DNA of 64,000 nt from Flavobacteriales bacterium UBA852 (GCA_002295925.1 DBGO01000016.1:68248-132247); one strand, 5' to 3'. Shown: positions 34,365 through 43,219, counted from the first letter of the stretch. A program made the numbers and translations. Notes: generated by a model from the letters alone, not told the origin.

Positions 34365-34829
34365 TTACTTTACATATAACTTTTTAATCCGCACAATTGG
34401 TCCGGGACAATAGGTTTGGTGGCATTTGACACACGAGTTAACCAACTGTGTATAATGTTCTTTGTCGGGGTATTGTTTCAAATCAAGCGCATTTTGATTG
34501 AGCAAATCGACAAAAGCAAAAAAGGTGCTTTCTTTAATTTCAGGGTCGGTTGGCGTTGCCGAATGGATTTTCTTTAAATCATCGATGTAATTACTGTACC
34601 AATCGGGGAGTGGTTGGTTTTGTTCAATGGCTTTTTTTATACGTTCGGTTTTGTTAAATACATCGCGCATTAAAAGCGTCAGTTCACTGTCTTCATTAGG
34701 ATTGGTAAAATTCCCTTTTTTATTCTCAGCTTCTTTTGTTTCGCCGGTTTGTTGTTCATTAGTCGGTTGACAAGAAACAAAAAGGGATACCGCAAGCAGG
34801 TATCCCAGAGTTATGCTTATTCTTTTCAT
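34365..34829 (-). CDS. Monohaem cytochrome c-like lipoprotein
   Basis: This 154-residue protein has a lipoprotein signal (MKRIS, then LFVSC with C20). A Glu/Lys-rich linker follows, then a helical region, and near the C terminus one haem-binding CVKCH motif (C133-V-K-C136-H137). A short tail RIKKL ends it. The late position of the motif in a helical protein resembles cytochrome c' and related four-helix types. It would sit in the periplasm or outer membrane and bind one haem. It follows the DUF4920 gene by 2 bp, so both are in one operon, suggesting a shared redox or metal function. Confidence 0.72.
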   Translation of the reverse strand: MKRISITLGYLLAVSLFVSCQPTNEQQTGETKEAENKKGNFTNPNEDSELTLLMRDVFNKTERIKKAIEQNQPLPDWYSNYIDDLKKIHSATPTDPEIKESTFFAFVDLLNQNALDLKQYPDKEHYTQLVNSCVKCHQTYCPGPIVRIKKLYVK

Positions 34830-34831
34830 CC

Positions 34832-35356
34832 TTATTCTTCTTTATCTTTTAAAATTACACCTTTGGCAATAAGTTCCAGTGTAACTTCGGGTTGGGTAAT
34901 CGAGTCAATTTCTGCTTGCGAAGCACCGCGGTCTTCGGCATAATGCTTCAATTCGGCAACAGAAATGGTGTCAATTTTGGCAATTCCTTCAACAATGGCA
35001 ATTTTTCCCGAAGCATCTTTGGGAACAAAAAAGCCGTAATCTTTAAAGCGAATAGTCATGTTTTGTTCGGGGGTAAGTTGCAAATCCATCCAGCAACCTT
35101 TCTTTTGGCATACTTCAACAATAGGGGCTTTTACTTTTGCTTCCATAGAATCTTTTCCGGCAAATGCCAAAAGGAATTCTTCTCCACTCATTGCGCCGTC
35201 TTCGGTGATATCTTCACCAAATTTTAAAACTTCTACATTTTCTTCAACAACTACAGTGCTGTCTTGTGTTTTGTTTGCAGGGTTTTCGTTGTTTTCGTGT
35301 TTGTCGCCACAAGCAACAGCCGCTAAAATAACAGCAGGCAAGATAATTTTTTTCAT
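34832..35356 (-). CDS. DUF4920 lipoprotein
   Basis: This 174-residue protein has a lipoprotein signal (AAVAC with C16) and a polar linker. The DUF4920 domain includes KVKAPIVEVCQKKGCWMDL (two conserved cysteines) and FKDYGFFVPKDASGK. The function of the domain is unknown; the conserved cysteine pair suggests metal or redox chemistry. It is the first gene of the operon, with the cytochrome-like lipoprotein 2 bp downstream. A TACATTTG box at 35390-35397 lies upstream. Confidence 0.9.
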   Translation of the reverse strand: MKKIILPAVILAAVACGDKHENNENPANKTQDSTVVVEENVEVLKFGEDITEDGAMSGEEFLLAFAGKDSMEAKVKAPIVEVCQKKGCWMDLQLTPEQNMTIRFKDYGFFVPKDASGKIAIVEGIAKIDTISVAELKHYAEDRGASQAEIDSITQPEVTLELIAKGVILKDKEE

Positions 35357-35389
35357 AATAAACGTTTATTTTCAATTAAATTTATCTTG

Positions 35390-35397
35390 CAAATGTA
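35390..35397 (-). promoter_or_regulatory. -7 element of the DUF4920/cytochrome operon
   Basis: TACATTTG on the minus strand (35397-35390) is 33 bp before the ATG at 35356. No TTG -33 box is clear. Confidence 0.4.
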
Positions 35398-35413
35398 TAA
35401 AATCTGCCTTGAA

Positions 35414-36025
35414 TTAAGGTTGTTCGGTTTTAATTTTTACCGATTCTATTTTAGTTAAGCTGTTTTTTATATTTTTATAGTCTTTTAAGCGGATATGCAC
35501 TTTAATTTGCGGGATTTCGTTAAATTCTTGCTCAAAATCCAAATGGTTTCTTTTTAAGAAATTCATTACATCACTCATTTTGCCATAGTCGAAAGAAAAA
35601 ATTAATGTCTTTTTTGCTGTTTCTTCAACAATTCCGCCATTTTCAAGTGCATCTTTTGCCGCTTCTTTATAGGCAGTAATCAATCCGCCAACACCTAATT
35701 TTGTTCCGCCAAAATACCGTACAACGGCAACTAATACATTTGTTACATTGAAACTCAAAAGCTGTCCGTAAATGGGTTTGCCGGCTGTGCCGGAAGGTTC
35801 GCCGTCATCGTTATGGCGGTAATTATTGCCCGAAATTCCCAAACGATAGGCATAACATACATGGCGTGATTGCGGATGGTCTTTTCTGATTTTTTCTAAA
35901 ATATTTTTTATCTCATCTTCAGAGTAAACTTTATCTGCATAGGCAATGAATTTACTGCCCTTTTCTTTATACAGCCCTTCGGAAGGTTGAGCAATGGTAA
36001 AATATGTGTCTTGCGTTTCACTCAT
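35414..36025 (-). CDS. YigZ/IMPACT-family protein
   Basis: This 203-residue protein has the UPF0029/IMPACT domain: PQSRHVCYAYRLG, NDDGEPSGTAGKPI, VAVVRYFGGTKLGVGGLI and a C-terminal ferredoxin-like half (~130-203). The biochemical role of bacterial YigZ is unsettled; eukaryotic IMPACT affects GCN2 translation control. It overlaps the end of ribD by 8 bp and is co-transcribed with it. Confidence 0.92.
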   Translation of the reverse strand: MSETQDTYFTIAQPSEGLYKEKGSKFIAYADKVYSEDEIKNILEKIRKDHPQSRHVCYAYRLGISGNNYRHNDDGEPSGTAGKPIYGQLLSFNVTNVLVAVVRYFGGTKLGVGGLITAYKEAAKDALENGGIVEETAKKTLIFSFDYGKMSDVMNFLKRNHLDFEQEFNEIPQIKVHIRLKDYKNIKNSLTKIESVKIKTEQP

Positions 36026-37064
36026 TGATATAATGTATGAGTTTATCGTTAAAAAAAGAGTGAATTTTTGGTTGTCTGTTGTTAATCTCCGGTGCTTTCA
36101 GTCCTTTGCCAAATGTTTTTTCGCCAACAAAAACCAGTGCCTCGTCCCAAAGGTTATTTTCTATGAATAATGATAAAGTTTGAAAGCCACCTTCAACCAT
36201 AAGGGATTGGATATCATTTTGGTAGCAGTAATTCAATACTGTTTCAATGGTGTCATTCTTATTTTCTACCTTAATATAGGTAATGTTTCCGGAATTTTCT
36301 TTTGGGTTTGATGTAAAAATAACAGTAGGCACTTCTCCATTAAAAACAGTTGCACTTTCCTGAATACTCTGCTCAAAATCAATGATTAGCCGAATGGGAC
36401 TTTTACCGTAAATCAAGCGAGTGGTTAATGCGGGGTTGTCATTCATAACTGTGTTTTTCCCGACTAAAATCCCGGCTATCTCACTTCTGTAAAGATGAAC
36501 CAATTGTTTAGAGAATTTGTTTGAAATCCAGTTATCTGAAGTTGTTTTTTGGGACGTACGGTCAATATCGATAAATCCGTCTAATGTTTGTGCCCATTTT
36601 AAAAGAATGTATGGCCGTTTTTTGTTGTGAAACGTAAAAAAGGCACGGTTTAGCGCCAAGCTTTCCTTTTCGAGTACGCCAACCGTAACGTCAATGCCTG
36701 CTTTTTGCATTTTTTCAATTCCTTTTCCGGCAACAGCCGAAAAAGAATCAATACAACCCACAACTACTTTTGGAATATTGTTCTCGATGATTAAATTACT
36801 GCAAGGCGGTGTTTTGCCATAATGCGCACAAGGTTCTAAGTTGACATAAAGCGTACTTTCGCGCAATAATTCTTTATTTTTAACCGAGTTGATGGCATTT
36901 ACTTCGGCGTGTGCTTTGCCGTATTCTCTGTGATACCCCTCGCCAATAATTTTTCCGTTATGCACAATAACACAACCCACCATCGGATTGGGCGCAACTC
37001 TTCCTTTTCCGTTTTTTGCCAAATCCAAGCATCGTTGCAAATATTTTTCTTCGGGTTGTTTCAT
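36018..37064 (-). CDS. ribD: Bifunctional riboflavin deaminase/reductase RibD
   Basis: This 348-residue enzyme makes the pyrimidine intermediate of riboflavin synthesis from GTP-derived precursor. Deaminase domain: GRVAPNPMVGCVIV, HAE (H52, E54) and LEPCAHYGKTPPC (C79, C88) binding zinc. The reductase domain starts near ~145 with PYILLKWAQTLDG, then GILVGKNTVMNDNPALTTR, and MVEGGFQTL further on. It lies divergent from prmC, and a TACTTTTG box at 37069-37076 on the minus strand is 4 bp before the ATG. Confidence 0.95.
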   Translation of the reverse strand: MKQPEEKYLQRCLDLAKNGKGRVAPNPMVGCVIVHNGKIIGEGYHREYGKAHAEVNAINSVKNKELLRESTLYVNLEPCAHYGKTPPCSNLIIENNIPKVVVGCIDSFSAVAGKGIEKMQKAGIDVTVGVLEKESLALNRAFFTFHNKKRPYILLKWAQTLDGFIDIDRTSQKTTSDNWISNKFSKQLVHLYRSEIAGILVGKNTVMNDNPALTTRLIYGKSPIRLIIDFEQSIQESATVFNGEVPTVIFTSNPKENSGNITYIKVENKNDTIETVLNYCYQNDIQSLMVEGGFQTLSLFIENNLWDEALVFVGEKTFGKGLKAPEINNRQPKIHSFFNDKLIHYINE

Positions 37065-37068
37065 ACTT

Positions 37069-37076
37069 CAAAAGTA
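37069..37076 (-). promoter_or_regulatory. -7 element of ribD
   Basis: TACTTTTG on the minus strand (37076-37069) is only 4 bp from the ATG at 37064, which would make a leaderless message. No TTG -33 box is visible; the partial match makes this tentative. Confidence 0.35.
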
Positions 37077-37113
37077 TTATTTTTTGTTAATTTGGTCAGA
37101 CTTATTATTAAAT

Positions 37114-37980
37114 ATGACCATCAAAGGAAATACATTAAAAGATTTAAGAGATTATTTTTACAAAAAGCTCAAAGGGTATTTTCCCGAAAGTGAAATTCAA
37201 GCTATGTTTTATATCTTAATGGAAGATTTGTTGGGTATTTCCAAAAATGAATATTTTATTCATCCCGAAAAGCGCATCTCCGAATCGGAAATTGTAAAAT
37301 TTGTTTACGCAGTTAAAGATTTGAAAAATACCAAACCCTTGTCATATATTACGCAAAAACACATTTTTTGTGAATTACCTTTGTATGTAAATGAAAATGT
37401 GTTGATTCCGCGTCCCGAAACAGAAGAGTTGGTTCATTATATTGTATCTCAATTCAAAACAAAAAAAGAATTGAACATTTATGATATATGCACCGGAAGT
37501 GGATGTATTGCTTTGGCATTAAAGAATTTATTGCCACAGGCAAATGTAATGGCTTCGGATGTTTCTGTTAAGGCTTTAGAAGTTGCCCGGCAAAATGCAA
37601 AGGCAAATCATTTGCCAGTTGATTTTTTTGAAGATGATTTATTGCATTCGCAATTGAATTTTAATGAAACATTTGATGTTATTGTTTCCAATCCGCCGTA
37701 TATTCCCGAAAATGAAAAATCGGCAATGGACAAAAATGTAGTGGAATACGAACCGGAAATTGCTCTTTTTGTTCCTGACGAAAATCCTCTTTTATTTTAT
37801 GATGAAATTGCTCAAAAAGCTACTAAATGGTTGAAACCTGGTGGTATGTTGGCGATGGAAATACACGAGAACAACGGAATTGAAGTTGTTGAATTATTGA
37901 AAACGAAAAATTATTCGGATATTGAATTGCATAAAGATTTAAACGGAAAAAACAGGTTTGTTACGTGCTTAAAAAAATAA
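37114..37980 (+). CDS. prmC: Peptide chain release factor N5-glutamine methyltransferase
   Basis: This 288-residue enzyme methylates the GGQ glutamine of release factors with SAM. The N-terminal helical domain is followed by the Rossmann methyltransferase fold: YDICTGSGCIALAL (SAM motif I) and the catalytic VIVSNPPYIP motif. IPRPETEELV before the domain is family-typical. The start is the ATG at 37114 (MTIKGNTLKDL). The end overlaps the next gene by 16 bases. Confidence 0.94.
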   Translation: MTIKGNTLKDLRDYFYKKLKGYFPESEIQAMFYILMEDLLGISKNEYFIHPEKRISESEIVKFVYAVKDLKNTKPLSYITQKHIFCELPLYVNENVLIPRPETEELVHYIVSQFKTKKELNIYDICTGSGCIALALKNLLPQANVMASDVSVKALEVARQNAKANHLPVDFFEDDLLHSQLNFNETFDVIVSNPPYIPENEKSAMDKNVVEYEPEIALFVPDENPLLFYDEIAQKATKWLKPGGMLAMEIHENNGIEVVELLKTKNYSDIELHKDLNGKNRFVTCLKK

Positions 37981-38594
37981 ACATACTGCTGTATTTAGTT
38001 TTTTGTTTTGTGATTTCTTTCAGTCAAGAAGAGAAGAAACATAAGTTTATTTTTTCTTTTGACAGTCGCAATACTGTAATATTGGGGCAAAGTGCAGGCC
38101 TCTTTGGTGTTAAGTTTGGCATTGAACACAATAAGCGTCATCGTTTTGGAATGGGCATTTATGCAATAAAAGCCAATTCGACTATAAATTTAGGGAAAGA
38201 ACAAATTGAATATTCTACTGAAAACAACACTTTGCGTGATACTATTGTTGATTTATATGCCGGCTTTGATTATTTAACCTTGTTTTACGAATATGTTTGG
38301 CTGACAAAAAAACGATGGGAAATTTCTACTCCGGTGTCTTTTGGTTATGGCACGGCATCTGTCAATTACAATATTGGGAAACAAAAAATCATTTATGCAG
38401 ATGTACCAGTTCTTTCTGTTGAGCCGGTTGTGTCCGGGCATTACAAAGTTTTCAGTTGGATAGGTATTGGTGCTGGTGTGGGCTATCGCAAAGTGGTTTA
38501 TACGAACAAAAAAATAGGACATCGATTGGATGCCCCATTGTATATTTTTAAAATAAAGTTGTTTTTGGGAGGATTGTTAAAAACAAAACAGTAA
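37965..38594 (+). CDS. Predicted outer-membrane beta-barrel-like protein
   Basis: This 209-residue protein has a signal peptide (LLYLVFCFVISFSQ). Alternating-residue beta strands then run to the end (FIFSFDSRNTVILG; RHRFGMGIYAIK; WEISTPVSFGYGTASVNYN; IGIGAGVGYRKVVY), with LYIFKIKLFLGG near the C terminus. It looks like a small outer-membrane barrel of unknown function. It starts with GTG at 37965, inside the end of prmC, with no ATG available upstream of the signal peptide. Translation is probably coupled to prmC. Confidence 0.65.
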   Translation: MLKKINILLYLVFCFVISFSQEEKKHKFIFSFDSRNTVILGQSAGLFGVKFGIEHNKRHRFGMGIYAIKANSTINLGKEQIEYSTENNTLRDTIVDLYAGFDYLTLFYEYVWLTKKRWEISTPVSFGYGTASVNYNIGKQKIIYADVPVLSVEPVVSGHYKVFSWIGIGAGVGYRKVVYTNKKIGHRLDAPLYIFKIKLFLGGLLKTKQ

Positions 38595-38607
38595 AAAAAG
38601 AAATTAG

Positions 38608-39414
38608 TTATTCTTCATCGTCATTGTCATCATCACTGTAAAAACGCTTTATTTCTTTTTCTTTCTCCAATTCTTTTTTGCGTCTTTCTTCTTTTTTGGC
38701 TTTGTCCATCTCGTCGGGGTCGTATTTTTTAAATACTTCAACCAATTTTTTTGCTTTTTCGGAAGTTTCATAATCACCTTTATTGGCAAAATACTCCGAT
38801 ATAATCAGCAATCCTTGTGGTAAAACCGGTGCCGTAACTTCGTCGGGTTCGAAATTTTCGTCTATTTCTGCCAATGCTTCCAAAGCTAAGCGTTCGCCCT
38901 CCGTCGCATTATTGTTTTTAATGTATGCAATTCCTGTCCATAATTTTATAATTGGGTCGTCGGGCGAAAATTTCATAGTGTATTTATAGATAGAATTGGC
39001 TTTTGAGTATTTTCCAATAATATAAAAATGTTGAGCCAATTTGTTAGAAGTATCTTTCAATGCTTGCAAAAACTCTTTATACTCACCTATATATTGTTTT
39101 TTCTTATCTTTTTTAACAAACTTATAGGCGTATTTTTGAGCGTTTTTCAGTGGTTTTTTATATTTATCTTCTATATCATATTCATCCGGATGTTTGGCTA
39201 TTTCAAAATAGCCCATAGCTAAATAAGCATATACCAACGGATTCCTTTTGTATTTATCACTTTCCATCATAAAACCGGCTTTATCTACCAGTTTGTCGTA
39301 TTTTTCATCTACAAATAAAAAAGTAAGTTGAGATATTTTTTTATCTTCTTCTTGCGCATAACCTATTTTGGTCAAGAATAAAGTCATAAGGGTAATTTTA
39401 AATAATAATTTCAT
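38608..39414 (-). CDS. TPR-like secreted protein
   Basis: This 268-residue protein has a signal peptide (to about GYAQ-21), then helical repeats of TPR type: PLVYAYLAMGYFEIAKHP, LAQHFYIIGKYSKANSIYKY and PDDPIIKLWTGIAYI. It ends in a highly charged tail (KAKKEERRKKELEKEKEI, then DDDNDDEE). It would be a periplasmic scaffold of unknown partner. It converges with the barrel-like gene and has a TATCTTTG box (39442-39449) upstream. Confidence 0.65.
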   Translation of the reverse strand: MKLLFKITLMTLFLTKIGYAQEEDKKISQLTFLFVDEKYDKLVDKAGFMMESDKYKRNPLVYAYLAMGYFEIAKHPDEYDIEDKYKKPLKNAQKYAYKFVKKDKKKQYIGEYKEFLQALKDTSNKLAQHFYIIGKYSKANSIYKYTMKFSPDDPIIKLWTGIAYIKNNNATEGERLALEALAEIDENFEPDEVTAPVLPQGLLIISEYFANKGDYETSEKAKKLVEVFKKYDPDEMDKAKKEERRKKELEKEKEIKRFYSDDDNDDEE

Positions 39415-39441
39415 AATAAACAGTTTTTCTTAATCAGATAA

Positions 39442-39449
39442 CAAAGATA
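39442..39449 (-). promoter_or_regulatory. -7 element upstream of the TPR-like gene
   Basis: TATCTTTG on the minus strand (39449-39442) is 27 bp before the ATG at 39414. No -33 box is clear. Confidence 0.35.
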
Positions 39450-39500
39450 ATGCCTAAATAATATTTTAATGATGCGAATGTAAATAATTATCAACAATTA

Positions 39501-39516
39501 CGTGTATTTTTACACG
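39501..39516 (+). promoter_or_regulatory. Inverted repeat upstream of the LOG-family gene
   Basis: CGTGTA (39501-39506) and TACACG (39511-39516) flank TTTT, giving a perfect 6-bp inverted repeat 18 bp ahead of the ATG at 39535. It could be a protein-binding site or a leader hairpin; no T-run follows, so it is not a terminator. Confidence 0.35.
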
Positions 39517-39534
39517 ATTCTTAGTATTTATAAT

Positions 39535-40308
39535 ATGAGTGAACAACATAACAATAAAGAGTATGATGACGAATTGAGTTATCGTTACGGGAAACCAGAT
39601 AAACGTGAACAAGACTTTTTACAAGGTCCGCAACCGCGTCTTCGCGACCTGAATTTTTCTATTTCAGTTTTCAGAGAGTTTATTCGTGCTTTTAGGGTAT
39701 TACACTTTGTTGGTCCGTGTGTTACGGTGTATGGTTCGGCGCGTTTTAAAGAAGATAATCCTTATTATAAGCTAACTCGTAAAATGGGTGCAGAACTTTC
39801 AAAACTCGGGTTTACCGTTATGACAGGTGGTGGTCCCGGAGTGATGGAAGCCGCTGCTCGCGGGGCAAAAGATGTGAATGGAAAAACCGTAGGGTGTAAC
39901 ATTGTTTTACCGCACGAGCAAAAACCAAATCCTTATTTGGATATATGGATGAATTTTCGCTATTTTTTTGTTCGTAAAGTAATGCTTACAAAATATTCGT
40001 TTGCTTTTGTTATTATGCCCGGAGGATTCGGTACGCTTGATGAACTGTTTGAATGCTTAACACTCATTCAGACGGCAAAAATTAAAAGGTTTCCGGTAGT
40101 AATTATGGGAACAAATTTTTATAAAAATCTTTACGCACATATCGAAACGATGATTCAGGAAGGAACAATTTCGCCCGAAGACAAAGAATTGTTTCTTTAT
40201 ACGGATGACATTCAAGAAGCATTGGATTTTATCAATGAAAATGCGGTTAAGAAATTCAATTTAAATAAATTTAAGCGTCCTAAACGAAAAAAATGGTTAG
40301 GAGAGTAA
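39535..40308 (+). CDS. LOG/TIGR00730-family nucleoside 5'-monophosphate phosphoribohydrolase
   Basis: This 257-residue Rossmann-type protein has MTGGGPGVMEAAARGA and MPGGFGTLDELFE, the LOG signatures. Family members cut the N-glycosidic bond of nucleotide monophosphates, including cytokinin ribotides. Earlier labels as lysine decarboxylase are wrong for this group. The start ATG at 39535 (MSEQHNNKEYDDEL) follows the inverted repeat. It lies 3 bp ahead of the PH-domain-like membrane protein gene. Confidence 0.9.
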   Translation: MSEQHNNKEYDDELSYRYGKPDKREQDFLQGPQPRLRDLNFSISVFREFIRAFRVLHFVGPCVTVYGSARFKEDNPYYKLTRKMGAELSKLGFTVMTGGGPGVMEAAARGAKDVNGKTVGCNIVLPHEQKPNPYLDIWMNFRYFFVRKVMLTKYSFAFVIMPGGFGTLDELFECLTLIQTAKIKRFPVVIMGTNFYKNLYAHIETMIQEGTISPEDKELFLYTDDIQEALDFINENAVKKFNLNKFKRPKRKKWLGE

Positions 40309-40311
40309 ACA

Positions 40312-40845
40312 ATGAAAAATATAAATATCTCTAAAAACAAAGACAGAATTACAATTGAAATTTACCCGAAATACAACAAACAAAAACACATAATGATGTT
40401 ATTTTGGCTGGCTTTGTGGACAGTTTGTGGCTTGGCAATTCTTACCCAATTATTTGGTGATTATGATATAAAAACCAAGTTCTTTTTTGTGTTGTATTTG
40501 TTGTTTTGGCTGTTTTTTGAATATAAAGTAATATACACTCATCGTTGGAGAAAATACGGTAAAGAGATAATTAAAATAATTGGAGATAAAGTTCATTTAG
40601 TCAAAGAAATAAAGGGTAGAGGAGTGGAGCAAATTTTTGATAAGAATGATATTGAAAAAATAGAAATATTTAACGAAAAAGAAAATTCTATGTCGCAATT
40701 GTTTGGCAACGCATATTGGATGATTTCCGGTTATCAGCTGGCATTCAAAACCAAAGATAAATTAATCCCTTTTGGTTTGGAATTGGATGAAAAGGAAAAA
40801 AAGAAAATTGTTTTTGAACTCAATCGCAGTTTAAAACAAAACTGA
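40312..40845 (+). CDS. Small membrane protein with PH-like C-terminal domain
   Basis: This 177-residue protein has two close membrane segments (~27-44 and ~52-70) and a C-terminal beta-rich region (~80-170: EIIKIIGDKVHLVKEIKG, QLAFKTKDKLIPFGLELDE) like bacterial PH-domain membrane proteins. I do not recognise it precisely. It starts 3 bp after the LOG gene, so it is co-transcribed with it. Confidence 0.6.
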   Translation: MKNINISKNKDRITIEIYPKYNKQKHIMMLFWLALWTVCGLAILTQLFGDYDIKTKFFFVLYLLFWLFFEYKVIYTHRWRKYGKEIIKIIGDKVHLVKEIKGRGVEQIFDKNDIEKIEIFNEKENSMSQLFGNAYWMISGYQLAFKTKDKLIPFGLELDEKEKKKIVFELNRSLKQN

Positions 40846-40875
40846 TTCCTTTTTCATTGTAAATTATTTTGTCAA

Positions 40876-40909
40876 TTGCGGCTTAATATTTTTGTTAGCC
40901 CTATTTTTG
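40876..40909 (+). promoter_or_regulatory. Promoter of the CCA-adding enzyme gene
   Basis: TTG at 40876-40878 and TATTTTTG at 40902-40909 are 23 bp apart, at the upper limit of the usual spacing. The TTG start codon at 40926 follows 16 bp later. Confidence 0.55.
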
Positions 40910-40925
40910 CACAAAAAACACAGAT

Positions 40926-42359
40926 TTGAAAGAACAACTCAATCATCCTATCTTTAATATTGTGCGGCAAGCTGCCGAAGAATTGAATGTGAAAGCTTAT
41001 GTGATAGGCGGATTTGTACGCGATTTATTACTTAAACGCCCTTCAAAAGATATTGATATTGTTGTGTTGGGAAATGGAATAGAAACAGCTTTACTCACTG
41101 CAAAACTTATAGGTAAAAATACTAAAGTAAGTGTGTTTAAAAATTTCGGTACAGCAATGCTGCAATACAAAGGATACGAAATTGAGTTTGTGGGCGCACG
41201 TAAAGAATCTTATCGGACAGACTCTAGAAAACCAATTGTAGAAAACGGCACACTTGAAGACGACCAAAACCGGCGTGATTTCACCATCAACGCCATGGCT
41301 ATTTCGCTAAATAAAGAAGATTTTGGCCAACTCATTGACCCATTTAACGGAAGAGAAGATTTAGCCAATAAAATCATTCGAACACCATTAGAACCCAACA
41401 AAACTTACAGTGACGACCCGTTGCGTATGATGCGTGCTATTCGTTTTGCATCGCAATTAAATTTTAGTATTGAAGAAAAGTCATTTAAGGCAATTGCCGA
41501 AAATAAAGACAGAATTAAAATTGTTTCGCAAGAACGCATTACCGACGAGTTAAATAAAATAATCCTTTCGCCCACACCTTCGATAGGTTTTAAGTTGCTC
41601 GAAAAATCAGGACTGTTGGCAATTATTTTTCCGGAATTACAAAAATTGAAAGGTGTAGAAATTATCGACGGGAAAGGGCATAAAGATAATTTTTATCACA
41701 CATTGCAAGTGTTGGATAATATAAGCCAAAATACTTCGAATTTATGGTTGCGATGGGCGGCAATATTACACGATATTGCCAAACCGCAAACCAAGCGTTT
41801 TGATAAAGTGCACGGCTGGACATTTCACGGACATGAAGATTTGGGTGCAAAGATGGTTCCGGGCATCTTTAAAAGATTAAAATTGCCCCTTGACCAAAAA
41901 ATGAAGTATGTTCAAAAATTGGTTCGATTACATTTACGCCCCATAGCGTTGGTAAAAGATGAAGTTTCGGACAGTGCCATCAGGCGATTATTGTATGAAG
42001 CAGGCGATGACATCGACGATTTAATGACACTTTGCAAAGCCGACATTACCACAAAAGACAAAAGTAAACTGCAAAGGTATTTGGCAAATTTCGAGAAAGT
42101 TGAGCAAAAACTGAAAGAGGTTGAAGAGAAAGACCGGCTAAGAAATTGGCAACCGCCCGTTAGTGGCGAAGAAATTATGCAAATTTTCAACATTAAACCG
42201 TCCAAAGCGGTAGGTGACTTAAAATATGCTATTCGTGAGGCAATATTAGACGGCAAAATACCAAACGAAAAACAAGCTGCACTCCGGTATTTGATAAAAA
42301 AAGGAAAAGAAATGGGTTTAACGCCAAAAGTTGAAATAAATTCGTTGCTAAATGAATAA
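40926..42359 (+). CDS. CCA tRNA nucleotidyltransferase with HD domain
   Basis: This 477-residue enzyme adds or repairs the CCA 3' end of tRNAs. Nucleotidyltransferase head: GG at 28-29 with FVRD, then the catalytic D42-x-D44 (KDIDIVV), RRDFTINAMA and DDPLRMMRAIRFA. The body has an HD domain with LHDIAKPQTKR for phosphohydrolase/phosphodiesterase activity. The start is TTG at 40926, since no ATG lies before the conserved head and the promoter ends at 40909. It serves the tRNA-Arg of this window, which lacks an encoded CCA. Confidence 0.93.
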   Translation: MKEQLNHPIFNIVRQAAEELNVKAYVIGGFVRDLLLKRPSKDIDIVVLGNGIETALLTAKLIGKNTKVSVFKNFGTAMLQYKGYEIEFVGARKESYRTDSRKPIVENGTLEDDQNRRDFTINAMAISLNKEDFGQLIDPFNGREDLANKIIRTPLEPNKTYSDDPLRMMRAIRFASQLNFSIEEKSFKAIAENKDRIKIVSQERITDELNKIILSPTPSIGFKLLEKSGLLAIIFPELQKLKGVEIIDGKGHKDNFYHTLQVLDNISQNTSNLWLRWAAILHDIAKPQTKRFDKVHGWTFHGHEDLGAKMVPGIFKRLKLPLDQKMKYVQKLVRLHLRPIALVKDEVSDSAIRRLLYEAGDDIDDLMTLCKADITTKDKSKLQRYLANFEKVEQKLKEVEEKDRLRNWQPPVSGEEIMQIFNIKPSKAVGDLKYAIREAILDGKIPNEKQAALRYLIKKGKEMGLTPKVEINSLLNE

Positions 42360-42385
42360 TTGTATAAATTTTTAAATCAAAAAAA

Positions 42386-43147
42386 ATGAAGATAGTTTCT
42401 TGGAATGTCAATGGTATTCGCGCCATTATGAAAAAAGGATTTATTGAATCGGTCAATGATATAAATCCCGATATATTGTGTTTGCAAGAAACCAAAGCTC
42501 AAGACGACCAAGTGCGAGAAGCATTATTTGGGATAGATGATTATCAATTGTATGTTAATTCTGCCGAAAGGAAAGGGTATAGTGGAACAGCCATTTTAAC
42601 CAGACCCGAACCGTTATCTGTTCAGTATGATATGGGGATTGAAGAGCACGATAAAGAGGGAAGGGTAATTGCAGCAGAATACAAAGATTATTTTTTGGTA
42701 ACTGTTTACACGCCCAATTCGGGCAGTGAATTGGTACGGTTGGATTACCGAAAAAAATGGGACCAGGATTTTCTGCATTATGTCAAGAATCTGGAAAAAA
42801 CAAAACATGTCATTATTTGTGGAGACTTAAATGTTGCGCATCAACCGATAGATTTGAAAAATCCAAAAGCAAATTACAATAAGACAGCCGGTTACACTCA
42901 AGTGGAAATTGATGGTTTTGAAAATTTGCTTAAAGCCGGATTTGTTGATACTTTCCGACATTTTTATCCCGATACGGTTAAATATTCGTGGTGGAGTTAT
43001 CGTTTTAATTCCCGCGCCAAAAATATTGGCTGGCGTATCGATTATTTTTTGGTTTCGGAAAGCTTATTGCCTCGTGTTAAAGATTCTTTTATTTTAAACG
43101 AATACGAAGGTTCTGATCATTGCCCTGTAGGAATAATTATTGAATAA
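42386..43147 (+). CDS. xth: Exodeoxyribonuclease III (AP endonuclease)
   Basis: This 253-residue enzyme is of the ExoIII/Ape1 family. Seen are MKIVSWNVNGIRAI, LCLQETKAQD (metal-binding Glu), ICGDLNVAHQPID (Asp/Asn), WRIDYFLVS and SDHCPVGI (catalytic Asp/His). It cleaves DNA at abasic sites and trims 3' blocked ends in base-excision repair. It lies 26 bp after the CCA-adding enzyme gene, and a shared terminator follows at 43168. Confidence 0.95.
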   Translation: MKIVSWNVNGIRAIMKKGFIESVNDINPDILCLQETKAQDDQVREALFGIDDYQLYVNSAERKGYSGTAILTRPEPLSVQYDMGIEEHDKEGRVIAAEYKDYFLVTVYTPNSGSELVRLDYRKKWDQDFLHYVKNLEKTKHVIICGDLNVAHQPIDLKNPKANYNKTAGYTQVEIDGFENLLKAGFVDTFRHFYPDTVKYSWWSYRFNSRAKNIGWRIDYFLVSESLLPRVKDSFILNEYEGSDHCPVGIIIE

Positions 43148-43167
43148 TAAAAAATATTTATCAAAAG

Positions 43168-43195
43168 AAAAGCTCTCCATAACGGAGAGCTTTTT
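43168..43195. terminator. Bidirectional intrinsic terminator between xth and the DUF4476 gene
   Basis: AGCTCTCC (43171-43178) and GGAGAGCT (43184-43191) form an 8-bp GC-containing stem extended by A/T pairs, with A-runs on the left and T-runs on the right. It can end transcription from both convergent genes. Confidence 0.85.
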
Positions 43196-43219
43196 AAATT
43201 TTCGGAAATTGAAAAACAA

